From assembly GCF_005239225.2 (NCBI RefSeq), contig NC_133288.1, positions 19,784,169 to 19,848,168 of the forward strand: a stretch of 64,000 nucleotides of DNA, in the 5' to 3' direction. This document shows positions 62,709 through 64,000 of the stretch, in pieces. Origin of the DNA: Populus alba (lineage: Eukaryota > Streptophyta > Magnoliopsida > Malpighiales > Salicaceae). Below the pieces are notes generated by a model. It did not search any database, was not told the origin of the DNA, and saw nothing but the letters and a program-made list of their open reading frames with translations. The translations under genes and the position numbers were made by a program. The stretch's first letter is position 1. The number at the start of each line of letters is the position of its first letter.

Positions 62709-63485
62709 GAGTGTGTTTGGTATTGTGGTAGCTATTATGGTTGTGATTTGAAAAAATTGTTTTATAAAAAGTATTTTTAGTTGAGGTTAGTTTGAAAAAA
62801 TAGGTGTTTGGTTAAAACTGTGGTTGAAATTAAGGTTGAATAAAAAGTAGTTTAATTTGTTTGGTTAATAATGCTTTTAAAATTGAGGTTATAAAATAAT
62901 TGATTATATATATATATATATATATATATTAATATTGATGATTTTTAATTTAAATATTATGGATTTAACTATTGCTATTATATCATGAAATAAATCATAC
63001 TTTATATAAAATATTTTTTATTATTCAATAAAACCATCTATAATTCCATTACGTATAAAAATACATCCGACAAGAACTACAATTTTCATAATTTTTTAGT
63101 GTGTAATAAAATTAGATAAAATATTATCATGAATAAAATTCACTCTAAACTAGTTTTTTTTTTTAAATGTTAAAAAAATTAACACACTAAAAAAAAAAAT
63201 ACCCATGCGGTGCAAGTGAACAGTGCAAGAGAATTGCACTGTTCACTATTATTTAAGTGAACAGTATAATTCTCTTGCACTGTTCATGTTTATTGCACTG
63301 TTTATTGAACAATACAATTAACATGAACAGTTAAAAGTTAAGGAATTCTTGCTTTTTAAATGCTGTATTTTCAACGCAAAAAAAAGATAGAACCCAATAA
63401 ACAATATGCCTTTTTTTTCTTTAACCAAACAACTGCAACTGTATTTTAAATAAAACACAGTCGTAGCTCAGAGCCAAACAGGCTC
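62709..63485 (-). mobile_element. Non-autonomous terminal-repeat element, copy B (inverted relative to copy A)
   Basis: 777 bp. Read on the minus strand it begins GAGCCTGTTTGGCTCTGAGC and ends at the complement of GAGTGTGTTTGG, mirroring copy A. A hairpin at 63215-63247 has a 14-bp perfect stem (AGTGAACAGTGCAA) and a 5-base loop. The AT-rich half carries a TAT microsatellite (about 62905-62930) not seen in copy A. No coding capacity. Confidence 0.7.
63215..63247 (+). repeat. Hairpin in copy B, 14-bp perfect stem
   Basis: AGTGAACAGTGCAA pairs with TTGCACTGTTCACT around a GAGAA loop. Weaker relatives of the stem sequence follow up to 63330. Confidence 0.9.
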
Positions 63486-63864
63486 TAAGCTTAGTTGTCA
63501 ATTCAGAAAATCAAGGCTGGAGAACTTAAACCAAGAAATTGCTTAGTTCTGGCAAAAGGCAGTAAGCAAGCTTAACAAATATTGCTGCACTTAACCCTAG
63601 GAGATCGCGTGGGCAAGCGTAGAGCTAGTTGAACTAGTGACGAGGGGACCCTTAATTCCCTAAGAAGATCCTACATCTATGTAAGCAGCGTCGGCAGTGT
63701 CGGCACATGCATATCACGCGCTGGCAAATTGGGTGTTGCTGGTTTGGGCTGCATGTGTCCTTCCCACGACCTCAAAAAACAGAGTACAACAGGTTTTTGG
63801 CAAATTCATTTTGGATCACGTTGAATAGAGATTTCAGACAAAAAAGTTTTTTAAAATATTTAGG

Positions 63865-63911
<47 letters not shown>

Positions 63912-64000
63912 CATAAAAAAATACCTCTGAGTAATTTTCATATTGTATTTGTGATTTTTTATTAAATAAAAAATAATTTTTATTTTATAAAATATAATAA
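63486..64000. other. Spacer to window end, no gene seen
   Basis: A patch of balanced composition at 63490-63840 is followed by an (AT)n tract at about 63868-63909. The short frame at 63707-63916 runs into the microsatellite and is not called. Confidence 0.55.

Overview
This window is nuclear DNA of a flowering plant, most likely a woody eudicot. Three intron-containing protein genes sit in long AT-rich spacers full of microsatellites, degraded retrotransposons and small dispersed repeats. The genes have canonical GT-AG introns, and their protein families are plant-specific. The repeat style (T-rich arrays, stem-loop elements built on a TGAACAGTGCA motif, modules with GGGTCGCGAG or CCGGTT) recalls Populus or another Salicaceae genome, but that assignment is from memory.

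Layout. (1) 615-6105, minus strand: a complete 19-exon gene for an armadillo-repeat plus BTB protein of the ABAP1/ARIA family (696 aa by my splicing). (2) 6.1-22.1 kb: spacer with dispersed repeats, a 42-bp duplicated segment 4.85 kb apart, and a GC-richer patch near 20.1-21.4 kb. (3) 22097-23323, minus strand: a two-exon patatin-like phospholipase of the pPLAIII type (378 aa), with glycine in place of the usual nucleophile serine. (4) 24.4-26.5 kb, minus strand: a truncated Copia element keeping its 5' LTR, primer-binding site, gag, protease and N-terminal integrase. (5) 28.2-31.5 kb: gene-like relics of unknown identity around a plus-strand Copia RT/RNase H fragment. (6) 31.5-45 kb: AT-rich spacer with a cluster of one repeat family and a G-poor block holding a roughly 60-bp minisatellite. 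(7) 45407-50336, plus strand: a 12-exon TIME FOR COFFEE (TIC) homologue, 1274 aa by my splicing, with a five-codon upstream ORF. (8) 50.3-64 kb: spacer with two inverted copies of a 0.7-0.8 kb terminal-repeat element, T-rich arrays, and a second G-poor block with a 26-27-bp minisatellite.

The three genes do not form a cluster or pathway. Their Arabidopsis relatives act in cell-cycle or ABA control, lipid metabolism and growth, and the circadian clock with jasmonate and sugar signalling. I found no tRNA, rRNA, CRISPR array, operon or clearly new multi-gene system. The less ordinary content is the repeat architecture, the TIC leader and alternative acceptor, and the unidentified gene relics near 28-31 kb.
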